NCBI GenBank assembly: GCA_902461085.1
Contig: CABPWH010000002.1
Coordinates: forward strand, 1-64,000
Direction: 5' to 3'
From: an uncultured Collinsella sp.
GTDB lineage: Bacteria; Actinomycetota; Coriobacteriia; Coriobacteriales; Coriobacteriaceae
Length of the DNA stretch: 64,000 bases
This document shows positions 43,812-52,678 of this stretch, one piece after another; the stretch's first letter is position 1, and every line of letters starts with the position of its first letter. Made by a program: the position numbers and the translations under genes. Under the pieces are notes generated by a model. It saw nothing but the letters and a program-made list of their open reading frames with translations. It made no database searches and was not told the origin of the DNA.

Positions 43812-44231
43812 ATGAGCAAGATCGCCGTCGTCTATTGGAGCGGCACGGGCAATACCGAGGCCATGGCAAATCTCGTCGCCGAAGGCGCCACGTCCGCGGG
43901 TGCCGAAACTGAGGTCATCCCCTGCGCCGACTTCTCTACCGACAGGGCCGCCGACTACGACGCCTTCGCCTTCGGCTGCCCAGCCATGGGCTCCGAGGAA
44001 CTCGAGTACGATGAGTTCCAGCCGATGTGGGACGAGGTCAAGGAGACTCTCGGCGACAAGAGGGTCGTCCTCTTTGGCTCCTATTCGTGGGCCGAGGGCG
44101 AGTGGATGGACAACTGGAAGGCCGACGCCGACGAGGCCGGCGTCAACGTCGTGGACTCCACCATCTGCTACGACGTGCCCGACGACGAGGGCGAGACCGC
44201 TTGCAAGGCCCTCGGAGCCGAGCTCGCGTAA
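43812..44231 (+). CDS. Flavodoxin
   Basis: 139 aa, the short-chain form. The FMN phosphate loop WSGTGNTEAMA is at residues 9-19. The other loops are FGCPAMGSEELEY and FGSYSWAEGEWMD. Flavodoxin replaces ferredoxin as electron carrier when iron is scarce. AAAGGA precedes the ATG by eight bases. Co-transcribed with DUF3793 (46-base gap) and ended by the terminator at 44282-44325. Confidence 0.93.
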   Translation: MSKIAVVYWSGTGNTEAMANLVAEGATSAGAETEVIPCADFSTDRAADYDAFAFGCPAMGSEELEYDEFQPMWDEVKETLGDKRVVLFGSYSWAEGEWMDNWKADADEAGVNVVDSTICYDVPDDEGETACKALGAELA

Positions 44232-44281
44232 CGAACCCAGGGCCTCCAAGAGAGCCTGCATCAAAGCGCGTCCCCATCCCT

Positions 44282-44325
44282 ACAAAAGAGCGGGGCTGGA
44301 TTCAAGTCCAGCCCCGCTCTTTTGT
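44282..44325. terminator. Bidirectional terminator between flavodoxin and ABC transporter genes
   Basis: A perfect 19-bp stem, ACAAAAGAGCGGGGCTGGA (44282-44300) with its complement (44307-44325), and a six-base loop. T/A runs on both sides make it work in both directions. Confidence 0.9.
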
Positions 44326-44346
44326 AACGGCAGTTACATCAACCGG

Positions 44347-45099
44347 CTACGAGATATTGCCCAAGAACGCCTTGGTGCGCTCGCTCTTAGGATGGTCGAA
44401 GACCTCGCTCGGCGTACCCTCTTCCACAATGACGCCTCCGTCCATAAAGACGACGCGGTCGGCGACATCGCGGGCAAAGCCCATCTCGTGCGTCACGACG
44501 ATCATGGTCATACCGTCGTGCGCCAGGTCGCGCATGACGCCCAGGACGTCGCGCACGAGCTCAGGGTCGAGCGCCGAGGTGGCCTCGTCAAAGAGCATGA
44601 CGTGCGGGTTCATCGACAGGGCGCGGGCGATGGCAACGCGCTGCTGCTGGCCGCCCGAAAGCTGACTCGGCATAAAATCGATGCGCTCGGCAAGACCGAC
44701 CTTGGTCAGCTCCTCGACGGCAATCTTCTCGGCCTCTTCCTTGCTGCGCTTGAGCACCTTTTGCTGCGCAAGCATGACGTTCTTTTTGACTGAGAGGTGC
44801 GGGAACAGGTTGAACTGCTGAAAGACCATGCCCAGGTGCGTGCGTACCTTATTGAGGTCGACGCCCTTGGCGCACACGTCCACACCCTCGACGATAATCG
44901 AGCCGCTCGTGGGATGTTCCAGACGATTGATGCAGCGAAGCATCGTCGACTTGCCCGAGCCCGAGGGACCCAAGACCACAACGACCTCACCCTTGCGCAC
45001 ATCCAGATCGATATCGCGCAGGACCACGTTGTCGCCAAAGGCCTTCTGGAGGTTCTTGATGCTGACGACGACCTTGTTCGAGTTATTGGTTTCGCTCAT
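44347..45099 (-). CDS. Polar amino-acid ABC transporter ATP-binding protein
   Basis: 250 aa. Walker [10 protein letters not shown] near residue 40, signature [15 protein letters not shown], Walker [15 protein letters not shown], and the switch His in [14 protein letters not shown]. The pattern matches GlnQ/HisP-type ATPases of the polar amino-acid uptake family. It is last in the operon SBP, permease, ATPase, with 12 bases after the permease gene. If the permease frameshift is real the complex may be inactive. Confidence 0.92.
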   Translation of the reverse strand: MSETNNSNKVVVSIKNLQKAFGDNVVLRDIDLDVRKGEVVVVLGPSGSGKSTMLRCINRLEHPTSGSIIVEGVDVCAKGVDLNKVRTHLGMVFQQFNLFPHLSVKKNVMLAQQKVLKRSKEEAEKIAVEELTKVGLAERIDFMPSQLSGGQQQRVAIARALSMNPHVMLFDEATSALDPELVRDVLGVMRDLAHDGMTMIVVTHEMGFARDVADRVVFMDGGVIVEEGTPSEVFDHPKSERTKAFLGNIS

Positions 45100-45111
45100 G
45101 ATAGGACCTCC

Positions 45112-46474
45112 TTACAGACCGGCGATGTGATCGGCGGGCGTCGCGACAACCTGTCCGGCGCTCTTGGCGGGACGCTTCTTCTTGGTCTCGGCCGTGCCCA
45201 AAAGCCTCGCCTCAAGACCGCTCACCAAGCGAGCGAGCGGCAGGGTGATGACCAGATAGAACAGGGCGGCAACCACGTACGGTGTAATGGAGCCCGTCGT
45301 GGCCACGATGGTGCGGGCATTCATGACGATCTCGACCACGCCCACGGCCGCAAGCAGGGACGTATCCTTGTAAAGCAAGATAAACTCGCTGGTCAGCGTA
45401 GGCAGGACATTGCGGAACGTCTGCGGAATCATAACGTAGAGCAGTGTCTGGAAGGCATTCATGCCCAGCGAGCGAGCAGCCTCGTTTTGGCCCTTGGGGA
45501 TCGATTGAATACCGGCGCGGAAGATCTCACACAGATAGGCAGACGAATTCATGGCCATGACGATGACGCCGAGCACGTAGTCATCAACCTTGACGCCGGC
45601 CAACGGCAGGCCAAAGAACGCGATGTAGATCTGCAGGAACGCCGGCGTACCGCGGATGATATTCACATAGATGCCGGCAAGACAACGAAGGATACGCGAC
45701 TTGGAAATGCGCATGAGCGACAGCGCAAAGCCAAAGGGAATGGCCAACGGAAATGCCACGAGCACGATCGAGAGCGACATAAGGAAGCCCTTAAAGACGA
45801 TCGGCAGGCTTTGGACCAAAATGACCGGGTTTAAGAACAGGCGCAGGAACATATTGGAGTTCCAGGCCTCGACCCACGGCTGCTCCTTAAGATCGGCCAG
45901 GAAGTTATCGAATGCCGTCACGCCCTTGATCTCGACGGAAGGAATCTTGGAAATCTTCTTGGTCGAACCGTCGGCGAGCGTATAGGTGCCGCTAAAGGCC
46001 TCTTCGCCGCCCTCGACGGGAAACGTCACGCCGTAAACCTCGACACGGAAATAGCCGCCGGCAGGCGCCGTCTCGCCAAAGTCGATTTTGAGCGTCTGGC
46101 CGGTCAGCCTTGCACGTTGGCTTCATGGGCGTACGATCCATGAGGTCCTCGCCCGAGAGCATCGTCAATCGCGTGTCATCGGTATCAAACGTCGTGCCGT
46201 CGACAAACGTCAGCGAAAGACCGCTCAGCTCCTCGTCGGCATCGGCCTGGACCTCCCAGGTAATGCGCGTCTCGGTGCCGCCGACCACAGCGCTGCCCGA
46301 ACCGGTGTTGGGTCGGGCGGTAATCTTTGCGGTCTCAAGCGCCTGGGCGGTCGTGGGCGCATATGCCCCCGCGCACACCAGCGCGAGCGCCACGGCCATG
46401 ACGCAGACTAGCTTTTGGAGCAAGGCGGGCAGTGGAAAACGCTGCTCCGCGGCCCCTTCGTTCAGTCGAGACAA
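45112..46474 (-). pseudogene. Amino-acid ABC transporter permease, frameshifted
   Basis: The 5' part (TTG start at 46474, AGGAG five bases upstream) encodes a signal-like segment (LLQKLVCVMAVALALVCAGA), then an extracytoplasmic beta domain ending TPMKPTCKAD. The frame is lost near 46100-46104, and the next frame resumes GQTLKIDFGETAPAGGYFRVEVYG, then the GlnP-type permease with MFLRLFLNPVILVQSLPIVF and the EAA-like loop EAARSLGMNAFQTLLYVMIPQTFRNVLP. Dropping one C in GACCGGCCAG restores a single protein of about 450 aa. It may be a sequencing error, a true mutation or, less likely, programmed frameshifting. Confidence 0.8.
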
Positions 46475-46542
46475 GGTGGCTCCTATCGTAGAAGTTGCCG
46501 GCAAAACGAGACGGAAATGCTCTCCGTCAAGAGAAGCGCAAA

Positions 46543-46570
46543 GGCCCTCTCCGCCAAAACGGAAAGGGCC
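46543..46570 (-). promoter_or_regulatory. Intercistronic hairpin between substrate-binding protein and permease genes
   Basis: GGCCCTCTCCG (46543-46553) pairs with CGGAAAGGGCC (46560-46570) with one mismatch, followed by TTTG on the minus strand. Such a hairpin would let the binding protein be made in excess. Confidence 0.65.
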
Positions 46571-46592
46571 CGCGCGCAATCAAGTAGCTATT

Positions 46593-47453
46593 TTACTTGA
46601 TGTTGTACTTAGCCATGAGGGCGTCGACGGTACCGTCGTCGGTCAGGTCCTTGATGGCCTGGTTGATATCGTCCTTGAGCTTGGTGTTGCCCTGGTTGAT
46701 GGCGATGGCGTACTCCTCGCCGGTGCTGATCTGCTTAATGGTCTGGCAGGTGTTGAACTGCTCGGCGGTCAGCTGGCTGGCAACGGAGCGGTTGGTGACT
46801 ACGGCGTCGCCCTTATCGGACTGCAGGGCGCTGAAGCACTCGGTAGCGTCCTTGTAGGGGACGATCTTGGCCTTGGGGAAGTTCTCCTGGGCAAAGGACT
46901 CGGCGGTCGAGCCAGACTGGACGATGATGGTAGCGTCGGCGTTGTTGAGCTTCTCGCTGTAGTTGTCGGCCGTGATGTCGGTGTTATCGACCTTGGTCAC
47001 GATAGCCTGATCGTCCATGTAGTAGGAATCGGAGAAAGTGACTTCCTTCTCACGCTCGGGCGTGTCGGTGATAGCCGCGATTGAAACGTCATACTTGGCG
47101 CCCGAAGCGACGCCCGGAACCAGCGTGTCAAAGTCATTGTTGACGTACTCGACATCCAGGCCCAGCTTGTCGCCGATAGCCTTGATGAGCTCAAGGTCAA
47201 AGCCCTGATAATCGCCGTTGTCATCCTTGTACTCAAACGGAGCGTACTCGGCAGAGGTGCCGACGGTCAGCGTACCGTCCTTGACGAGCGCGTACTCCTT
47301 GGAGCCGTCGACCTTCTCGACCTTAGCGTCGTCAGAGCTGCTGGAACCGGCATCAGAACCAGAGGTGGCGTTGGACGAGCCGCAGCCCGTCAGTGCGAGG
47401 GCGAGCGCCATGGCGCCCGTGGCGGCAAATGCGCCAAGCTTCTTGAGCTTCAT
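46593..47453 (-). CDS. Polar amino-acid ABC transporter substrate-binding lipoprotein
   Basis: 286 aa. The lipobox LTGC puts the lipidated Cys at residue 24, followed by a Ser/Asp-rich spacer and a type 3 solute-binding domain: YAPFEYKDDNGDYQGFDLELIKAIG, DVSIAAITDTPEREKEVTFSDSYY and IVQSGSTAESFAQENFPKAK. It binds a polar amino acid outside the cell; glutamine, cystine or histidine cannot be told apart. Promoter at 47511-47539. Confidence 0.92.
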   Translation of the reverse strand: MKLKKLGAFAATGAMALALALTGCGSSNATSGSDAGSSSSDDAKVEKVDGSKEYALVKDGTLTVGTSAEYAPFEYKDDNGDYQGFDLELIKAIGDKLGLDVEYVNNDFDTLVPGVASGAKYDVSIAAITDTPEREKEVTFSDSYYMDDQAIVTKVDNTDITADNYSEKLNNADATIIVQSGSTAESFAQENFPKAKIVPYKDATECFSALQSDKGDAVVTNRSVASQLTAEQFNTCQTIKQISTGEEYAIAINQGNTKLKDDINQAIKDLTDDGTVDALMAKYNIK

Positions 47454-47510
47454 AATCAGTCTCCTTCCGGTGACCCCGTTTGATTCAGAGGTCTGCAAAA
47501 ACTGATGGCT

Positions 47511-47539
47511 ATTATGCACCCGCTTGGGAGAATCTGCAA
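47511..47539 (-). promoter_or_regulatory. Promoter of the amino-acid ABC operon
   Basis: On the minus strand TTGCAG (47534-47539) and CATAAT (47511-47516) with a 17-base spacer. It lies 58 bases upstream of the binding protein start. Confidence 0.55.
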
Positions 47540-47600
47540 TTAGAAAACTGATTGAAACAAACCCATAACGTGAATGGAACACTCCACTTTGTGACAGTCA

Positions 47601-48467
47601 TTACTGCTGCAACGACCTTAACAGTTTGATTTCAGCCGCATAACCTGCAAGTTCGTTCGGTGTCTCCAAAATAAATGGCAATGCGCGCAAGCGGCTATTC
47701 GATACAATATTCTGCATAACCTGCATACCGCCGCCAAACTCTTCACTACCCAGATAGCCCTTACCGATGCATTCGTGGCGGTCCTTATGGGCGCCGCAGG
47801 GATTCTTGGAGTCATTGATGTGCACGGCGCGCAGGCGCTCGATACCCACCACACCATCGAACTCGTCGAGTACGCCGTCCAGATCATGAATGATGTCGTA
47901 GCCAGCATCGCTCACATGGCAGGTGTCCAGACACACGCCCAGCTTGTCCGACAGCTCTGGACGCCTGGCAGCAACACCCTCGATAATGCGCGCCAGCTCT
48001 TCAAAGCTACGGCCCACCTCGGTGCCCTTGCCTGCCATGGTCTCAAGCAGCACCGTCGTCTGCTGGCCCTCAAACATCACCTGGCACAGCGTGTCGACAA
48101 TCATCTGAATGCCGACGTCTGCCCCCTGTCCCACATGCGCACCGGGATGAAAATTGTAGTAGTTGCCGGGCAGTGCTTCCATGCGCTGCAGATCCTCGGC
48201 CATGGCCTCCAGGGCAAACTCGCGCGCTCGCTCCTTAGCGGAGCAGGGGTTATAGGTATACGGGGCATGCGCCACCAGCGGTCCAAAGTCGTTTTGCGCC
48301 ATAAGCTCGCGCAGAGCCGCCACGTCATCCATGTCAAGATCTTTTGCCTTGCCACCGCGCGGGTTGCGCGTAAAGAACGCAAAGGTATTGGCGCCAATGG
48401 ACAGCGCCGTCTCCCCCATCGCCCGATAGCCCTTCGTCGTCGAAAGATGACACCCGATCGTCAGCAT
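47601..48467 (-). CDS. nfo: Endonuclease IV (AP endonuclease)
   Basis: 288 aa. A TIM barrel with the usual zinc-site pattern: [11 protein letters not shown] at the start, [83 protein letters not shown] and FILETPNE. It nicks DNA at abasic sites. The ATG at 48467 is six bases after GGGGGAG. It lies at the end of a group of minus-strand genes with repeat copy 1 in its leader. Confidence 0.93.
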   Translation of the reverse strand: MLTIGCHLSTTKGYRAMGETALSIGANTFAFFTRNPRGGKAKDLDMDDVAALRELMAQNDFGPLVAHAPYTYNPCSAKERAREFALEAMAEDLQRMEALPGNYYNFHPGAHVGQGADVGIQMIVDTLCQVMFEGQQTTVLLETMAGKGTEVGRSFEELARIIEGVAARRPELSDKLGVCLDTCHVSDAGYDIIHDLDGVLDEFDGVVGIERLRAVHINDSKNPCGAHKDRHECIGKGYLGSEEFGGGMQVMQNIVSNSRLRALPFILETPNELAGYAAEIKLLRSLQQ

Positions 48468-48483
48468 CTCCAACTCCCCCTCA

Positions 48484-48569
48484 TCAGTTGCGGTGAAATA
48501 CGGTCTATTGGTGCCCTATTTTGGCGCAAACAGACCGTATTCCACCGCAAGTTATAAAAGGGGCATCAG
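48484..48569. repeat. Palindromic leader repeat, copy 1
   Basis: 86-base element with TTGCGGTGAAATACGGTCT on the left and AGACCGTATTCCACCGCAA on the right, around CCCTATTTTGGCGCAAAC. The 3' flank GTTATAAAAGGGGCATCAG matches copy 2 exactly. It lies 17 bases upstream of the nfo ATG. Confidence 0.8.
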
Positions 48570-48633
48570 AGATGTGGGCCGCCAGGCACCACGGGCGCCG
48601 GCGTCATGATCCCCTACGCGTCAGCGCCAAGTC

Positions 48634-49653
48634 CTAGAGGGCTAGACGGATTGCATCGATGATGTGCGCGCAGCGCTGCGTGGCGGCAAGGGGCATGACG
48701 GGACTCTCGAGTTTCCCCGCCCGGATGAGCTGCGTCGCATGCTGGATTTCGCCGTAGAAATCATCGATCTCAAACGGGGCATTTATTTCTAGCGTTCGAC
48801 CGTCGGAATACTTCACATGGGCGAGCTCGGGGCGATGGAGACGCTCGATTTCCAACGAGCCTCGCTCACAGGCAATCGTTAAGCGGCTTTCATATGTTGC
48901 TTTGCCGTCGCACACCATATGAATGGGTATACCGCCGACGCTCATATGGATCTCGTCGGCCCAATCGACGCGACCGCCCGATACGTCACGCCAGCGAACT
49001 TCACGGGACGAAACCTCGCAAGCGCCCGCGAGCAAATCCTCAAACCAACCGACTGCATAGCAGCCCATGTCATATAGACAGCCGCCTTGCAACGGATCAA
49101 GCAGATAGCCCGAAGGAGGCTCGCCGTAATCGAGCCTTTGCACGCTTTCAATCGAGACAATACGGCCAAGCTCACCCGACGCAAGCAAGCCCTTCACGCG
49201 AGCGCGCATCGGGCAAAACCGATTCTTCATCGCCTCCATAAACAGCACGCCGCGCTCACGAGAGGTGGAGGCAATCGAGAGAGCCTCTTCCTCACTCAAA
49301 ACGGCCGGCTTTTCGCACAGCACGGCCTTTCCGGCGCGCAGCGCGCGACAGGCCCAACGCGTATGCATGCCATGCGGAAGAGCCAAGTAGATTGCATCGA
49401 CATCGGGGTCGGCAATCAGCGCGTCATAAGCCGCATCGCCGTTATCGTCGACCGAGGCATGGCCATGCGCAGCATCGATCGAAAACGCTCGGCAAAATTC
49501 CTCGACATGTGCAGGAGTGCGGCCGGCCGCAGCCACAAGCCGTACCCCGTCCACCTCCTTGAGCGACGATGCAAATCGATGCGAAATGTGCCCGGCGCCC
49601 AAAACGCCCCAACGAACCTCACGCAAATCATCACATGAATCTCGATGACCCAC
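48634..49653 (-). CDS. Gfo/Idh/MocA-family oxidoreductase
   Basis: 339 aa. N-terminal Rossmann fold VRWGVLGAGHISHRFASSLK, the catalytic-region motif VLCEKPAVLSEEEA with EKP, and YDMGCYAVGWFEDLL in the C-terminal domain. These enzymes oxidise or reduce sugars and related alcohols with NAD(P). The GTG start at 49653 has GAAGGGGG five bases upstream. The next gene upstream is the aldo/keto reductase; repeat copy 2 sits between them. Confidence 0.85.
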   Translation of the reverse strand: MGHRDSCDDLREVRWGVLGAGHISHRFASSLKEVDGVRLVAAAGRTPAHVEEFCRAFSIDAAHGHASVDDNGDAAYDALIADPDVDAIYLALPHGMHTRWACRALRAGKAVLCEKPAVLSEEEALSIASTSRERGVLFMEAMKNRFCPMRARVKGLLASGELGRIVSIESVQRLDYGEPPSGYLLDPLQGGCLYDMGCYAVGWFEDLLAGACEVSSREVRWRDVSGGRVDWADEIHMSVGGIPIHMVCDGKATYESRLTIACERGSLEIERLHRPELAHVKYSDGRTLEINAPFEIDDFYGEIQHATQLIRAGKLESPVMPLAATQRCAHIIDAIRLAL

Positions 49654-49664
49654 GACAGCCCCCT

Positions 49665-49750
49665 TCAGTTGCGGTGGAATAGTTCCTGTTTGGTCCCTAT
49701 TCTGCCGCAAACAGGAACTATTCCACCGCAAGTTATAAAAGGGGCATCAG
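49665..49750. repeat. Palindromic leader repeat, copy 2
   Basis: Same 86-base length as copy 1. The inverted arms TTGCGGTGGAATAGTTCCTG (then TTTG) and CAAACAGGAACTATTCCACC (then GCAA) are perfect over 24 bases. The middle of the stem differs from copy 1 on both sides, so pairing is kept. It touches the stop of the aldo/keto reductase gene and precedes the oxidoreductase start. Confidence 0.85.
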
Positions 49751-50934
49751 GAGCGCGTTTTGCCGAAGGCCTTAAGCACCGCCGTCACGGGACCAGGCTG
49801 GAAACGTCGGCGCACATCGTCGAGACGCTCGGGGATATCGATATGCTGCGGGCAGTGGCGCGCGCATTTGCCGCACTTGACGCAATTGCTCACCAGCTTG
49901 GCTTCGCTTGTGCGCACCGCGCTCGCCGTATAGTATTGAGACAGCCCCGTAAACCAGCTGTGCGCGTAGCTCGCGTTGTAAGCGGCAAAGCAGCCGGGAA
50001 TGTTAATACCCTTGGGACATGGCATGCAGTAGCCGCATCCCGTGCAGGGCACACGGTTCGATTTCTCAAACTCCATCAACACGCGCGCAATCGTGTCGAG
50101 CTGGTTGGCCGTCATCGAATTCGGCAACGCGAGGTCTGCCAGTGACGAATTCTCGTCCACCTGCGCGGTATCGGTCATACCAGAAAGCAACATGGTCACC
50201 TGGGGATGATTCCACACCCACGAGAGCCCCCAAGCGGCAGGCGTATGCAAATGCCGATCGCATGCACCATCGAGAACAGCGCGCGCCCGCGGAGGCAATT
50301 TGCCTGCCAAGCGTCCGCCCAAAAGCGGCTCCATCACAAACACCGCGAGGCCTCGCTCGGCGGCGGCCATGAGCCCCGCTGTTCCCGCCTGATATCGCTC
50401 TCCAGCGTAATTGTACTGGATCTGGCAAAAGTCCCACTCATATGCATCGAGCATCGTCAGGAAGTCCGCTGCGCTGCCGTGGTACGAAAAACCAATCTGG
50501 CGAATACGCCCCGCCGCCTTTTGACGCGCGATCCAGTCCTCGATGCCCAACGCCACCACACGTTCCCACTGGGCGGGCGAGGTAATGTTGTGCATGAGGT
50601 AATAGTCGATATGGTCGGTCTGCAGGCGGCGCAGCTGCTCGTCGAAAAACCGATCGAAATCCTCCGCGCATTTGCACGAAGCATGCGGCAGCTTGGTTGC
50701 GAGCAAAACCTGGTCGCGCAAGCCCAGGCGTTCAAGCGAAGCGCCCACGCAAGCCTCGTTGCCGGGATAGAGATAGGCCGTGTCCAGATAATTAATCCCC
50801 TGCTCCACCGCACGGGAGATGATGGCATCGGCCGTCTTCGCATCGGGGTGTCCCGGCGCACCGGGAAACCTCATGCAGCCCAGACCCAGAGCGGATATTC
50901 GGTTACCACTTTTGGGGTCAACACGGTATTGCAC
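49747..50934 (-). CDS. Aldo/keto reductase with C-terminal ferredoxin-type domain
   Basis: 395 aa. An AKR barrel (ALGLGCMRFPG, the catalytic Asp-Tyr of NYLDTAYLYPGNE, then the Lys and His regions TKLPHASCKCAEDF and DYYLMHNITS). The last 120 residues have CTGCGYCMPCPKGINIP and CVKCGKCARHCPQHIDIPE, two [4Fe-4S] cluster motifs. Such hybrids may pass electrons from ferredoxin. I start it at GTG 50934 because GGGAGG lies four bases upstream and the protein then begins MQYRVDPKSGN, typical of the family; an ATG at 50952 is the alternative. Confidence 0.85.
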   Translation of the reverse strand: MQYRVDPKSGNRISALGLGCMRFPGAPGHPDAKTADAIISRAVEQGINYLDTAYLYPGNEACVGASLERLGLRDQVLLATKLPHASCKCAEDFDRFFDEQLRRLQTDHIDYYLMHNITSPAQWERVVALGIEDWIARQKAAGRIRQIGFSYHGSAADFLTMLDAYEWDFCQIQYNYAGERYQAGTAGLMAAAERGLAVFVMEPLLGGRLAGKLPPRARAVLDGACDRHLHTPAAWGLSWVWNHPQVTMLLSGMTDTAQVDENSSLADLALPNSMTANQLDTIARVLMEFEKSNRVPCTGCGYCMPCPKGINIPGCFAAYNASYAHSWFTGLSQYYTASAVRTSEAKLVSNCVKCGKCARHCPQHIDIPERLDDVRRRFQPGPVTAVLKAFGKTRS

Positions 50935-51097
50935 GGCCCCTCCCTTCGCCATCAGCGCCCCGGCAAGGCGAAACACAATGGTCACGCAGCCGAAACATCG
51001 TGGAATCGCAATCGAGAACGTATCGTAACGCAGCAGAAATCGAGCCGTCACGGCACCGCTTTAACATCAGCAAAAAGCCCGATGAAAGGAGTCGCCC

Positions 51098-51154
51098 ATG
51101 CCCACGCGCATGTCTTTGCGGTCTGCCCTGTGGCATAAGCGCACAGCGCAATAG
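51098..51154 (+). CDS. 18-aa possible leader peptide upstream of the panE-like gene
   Basis: ATG 51098 follows AAAGGAG by six bases and encodes MPTRMSLRSALWHKRTAQ before TAG, then TTTCTTTTTTATAAC. It lies 108 bases upstream of the reductase start and ahead of a terminator-like hairpin (51217-51242). The good ribosome site is the only support; four Arg and one Trp codon are present. The remainder of 50935-51261 holds no other gene. Confidence 0.4.
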   Translation: MPTRMSLRSALWHKRTAQ

Positions 51155-51216
51155 TTTCTTTTTTATAACAGCCGCCCCGCGCACCCACCAATCACCCTGG
51201 CAGCATACAATCCATC

Positions 51217-51242
51217 AGGCGCCCCTTACGCGGGCGCCTTTT
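51217..51242 (+). terminator. Terminator-like hairpin in the panE leader
   Basis: AGGCGCCC (51217-51224) pairs perfectly with GGGCGCCT (51232-51239), followed by TTTT. It is 20 bases upstream of the gene start. No longer plus-strand gene lies upstream for 7 kb, so it is not a simple end-of-gene signal. Confidence 0.7.
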
Positions 51243-51261
51243 ACATGGGGAGATGATTCAC

Positions 51262-52176
51262 ATGCAGATCAACAAGGTCGCCTTTATCGGCAAGGGCGGC
51301 GTCGGCCTGCTCTACGGCAGCATGATCGCCCGGGCGCTCGGCAACGACGCCGTCGAATACGTCATGGATGATGCCCGTTTTGAGCGTCATGCGAACGACG
51401 CGCTCACCGTCAACGGCAAGCCCTGCGATCTCACGTCCGTCCGTGCCAGCGAGGCGACGCCCGCCGATCTGGTCATCCTGACAGTCAAGACCACCGGTCT
51501 CGACCAAGCACTCAAGACTATGGAGCGCGTCGTGGGACCCAACACGCTCATCGCCTCGCTGTGCAACGGCATTACGAGCGAGCAAAAGATTGCCGAACGC
51601 TTTGGCTGGGAGCATACCGTTCTTGGTATCTGCCAGGGCATGGACGCCGTGTTTCTCAACGGCGCGCTCACCTTTACCAATGCGGGCGAAATCCGCTTTG
51701 GCGCGGCGGCCGGCACGAACCCCGCAACCATCACCGCGATCGACGAGCTCTATACGCGCTGCGGCATCGCCCATACCGTCGAGGACGACATCGCCCACCG
51801 CATGTGGGCCAAACTCATGCTCAACGACGGCATCAACCAGACCTGCATGGCCTACGGCGGGACCTACGGAAGCGCCACGGAGCCGGGCTCCGAGCAGCGT
51901 CGCTGCTTTGTTTCCGCCATGCGCGAAACGCTTGCGGTCGCCAACGCCGAGGGCGTTGAACTGACCGAGGCAGACCTGACGCAAATGGTGCACCTCATCG
52001 AGGGAATCAACCCCGCCGGTATGCCCTCGATGGCTCAAGACCGCATCGCAAGGCGCAAAACCGAGGTTGATGAGTTCGCGGGCACCATCTGCCGCCTCGC
52101 AACCAAACACGATATCCAGGCACCGCAAAACGAGTGGCTCTATCGGCGCATCCGCGATATCGAGAAAAGCTGGTAG
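51262..52176 (+). CDS. Ketopantoate reductase-family protein (ApbA/PanE)
   Basis: 304 aa. NADP-binding GKGGVGLLYGSMIARAL at the start, the substrate-region LVILTVKTTGLDQALKTM, the catalytic Lys and Asn in MWAKLMLNDGINQTCM, and Glu near INPAGMPSMAQDRIARRKTEVDEFAG. It reduces 2-dehydropantoate to pantoate in CoA synthesis, although many paralogues act on other keto acids. The ATG at 51262 is nine bases after GGGGAG. Transcribed alone after a hairpin-containing leader. Confidence 0.85.
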   Translation: MQINKVAFIGKGGVGLLYGSMIARALGNDAVEYVMDDARFERHANDALTVNGKPCDLTSVRASEATPADLVILTVKTTGLDQALKTMERVVGPNTLIASLCNGITSEQKIAERFGWEHTVLGICQGMDAVFLNGALTFTNAGEIRFGAAAGTNPATITAIDELYTRCGIAHTVEDDIAHRMWAKLMLNDGINQTCMAYGGTYGSATEPGSEQRRCFVSAMRETLAVANAEGVELTEADLTQMVHLIEGINPAGMPSMAQDRIARRKTEVDEFAGTICRLATKHDIQAPQNEWLYRRIRDIEKSW

Positions 52177-52213
52177 CGCCGACGCGCCGCATTCAACAGC
52201 CTTAACAGCAAAA

Positions 52214-52244
52214 CCGCCGCAAGGGAACCTTTCCCCTGCGGCGG
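52214..52244. terminator. Terminator between panE-like gene and small membrane protein
   Basis: CCGCCGCA (52214-52221) pairs with TGCGGCGG (52237-52244), with GGG/CCC inside. It is 37 bases after the panE stop and serves convergent transcription. Confidence 0.75.
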
Positions 52245-52285
52245 CCTTCATCTTCGTCTATGACCGGCGGCCGATCTCACAACAG

Positions 52286-52492
52286 TTAGCGTTGCGACCC
52301 CGGCACCTCGTCCTCATCGTCGCGGCAAAGAACCACGCCTGCGCTTCCCAGCAGCGTGGCCGCGATCAGCGCGCCGACCACGATAGGAGCAGCCCCGCAT
52401 GTCCCCTGCATGCCCGCGACGAGCGCGGCCGTGGGACCAAGGCAGCCAAGCATCAACGCGACGGCGGCAACGGCAATATCTCGAGCATTCAC
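52286..52492 (-). CDS. Small two-span membrane protein
   Basis: 68 aa with two hydrophobic segments (DIAVAAVALMLGCLGPTAALVAG and APIVVGALIAATLLGSAGVVLC), then an acidic tail CRDDEDEVPGSQR. The function is unknown. The GTG at 52492 has GGAGG ten bases upstream; a longer frame to 52549 exists but reads through this site. Small membrane proteins of this kind are often missed in annotation. Confidence is limited by length. Confidence 0.5.
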   Translation of the reverse strand: MNARDIAVAAVALMLGCLGPTAALVAGMQGTCGAAPIVVGALIAATLLGSAGVVLCRDDEDEVPGSQR

Positions 52493-52678
52493 AAGACCAC
52501 TTCCTCCAAGAGAAAGACCTAATTTCTCAAGAACCAGTGTGCCCCGCATCCATACGCCCAGCGTACCGCCACGGTAAGGGCTCTGTTAACTCAAACGCAT
52601 ACATAGAACGGACGTCCTTACGTTGCCCTAAAGCTCGGTAAAGACGCCCGTCCGCCAAATATCCGTGATGCAGAAAAA

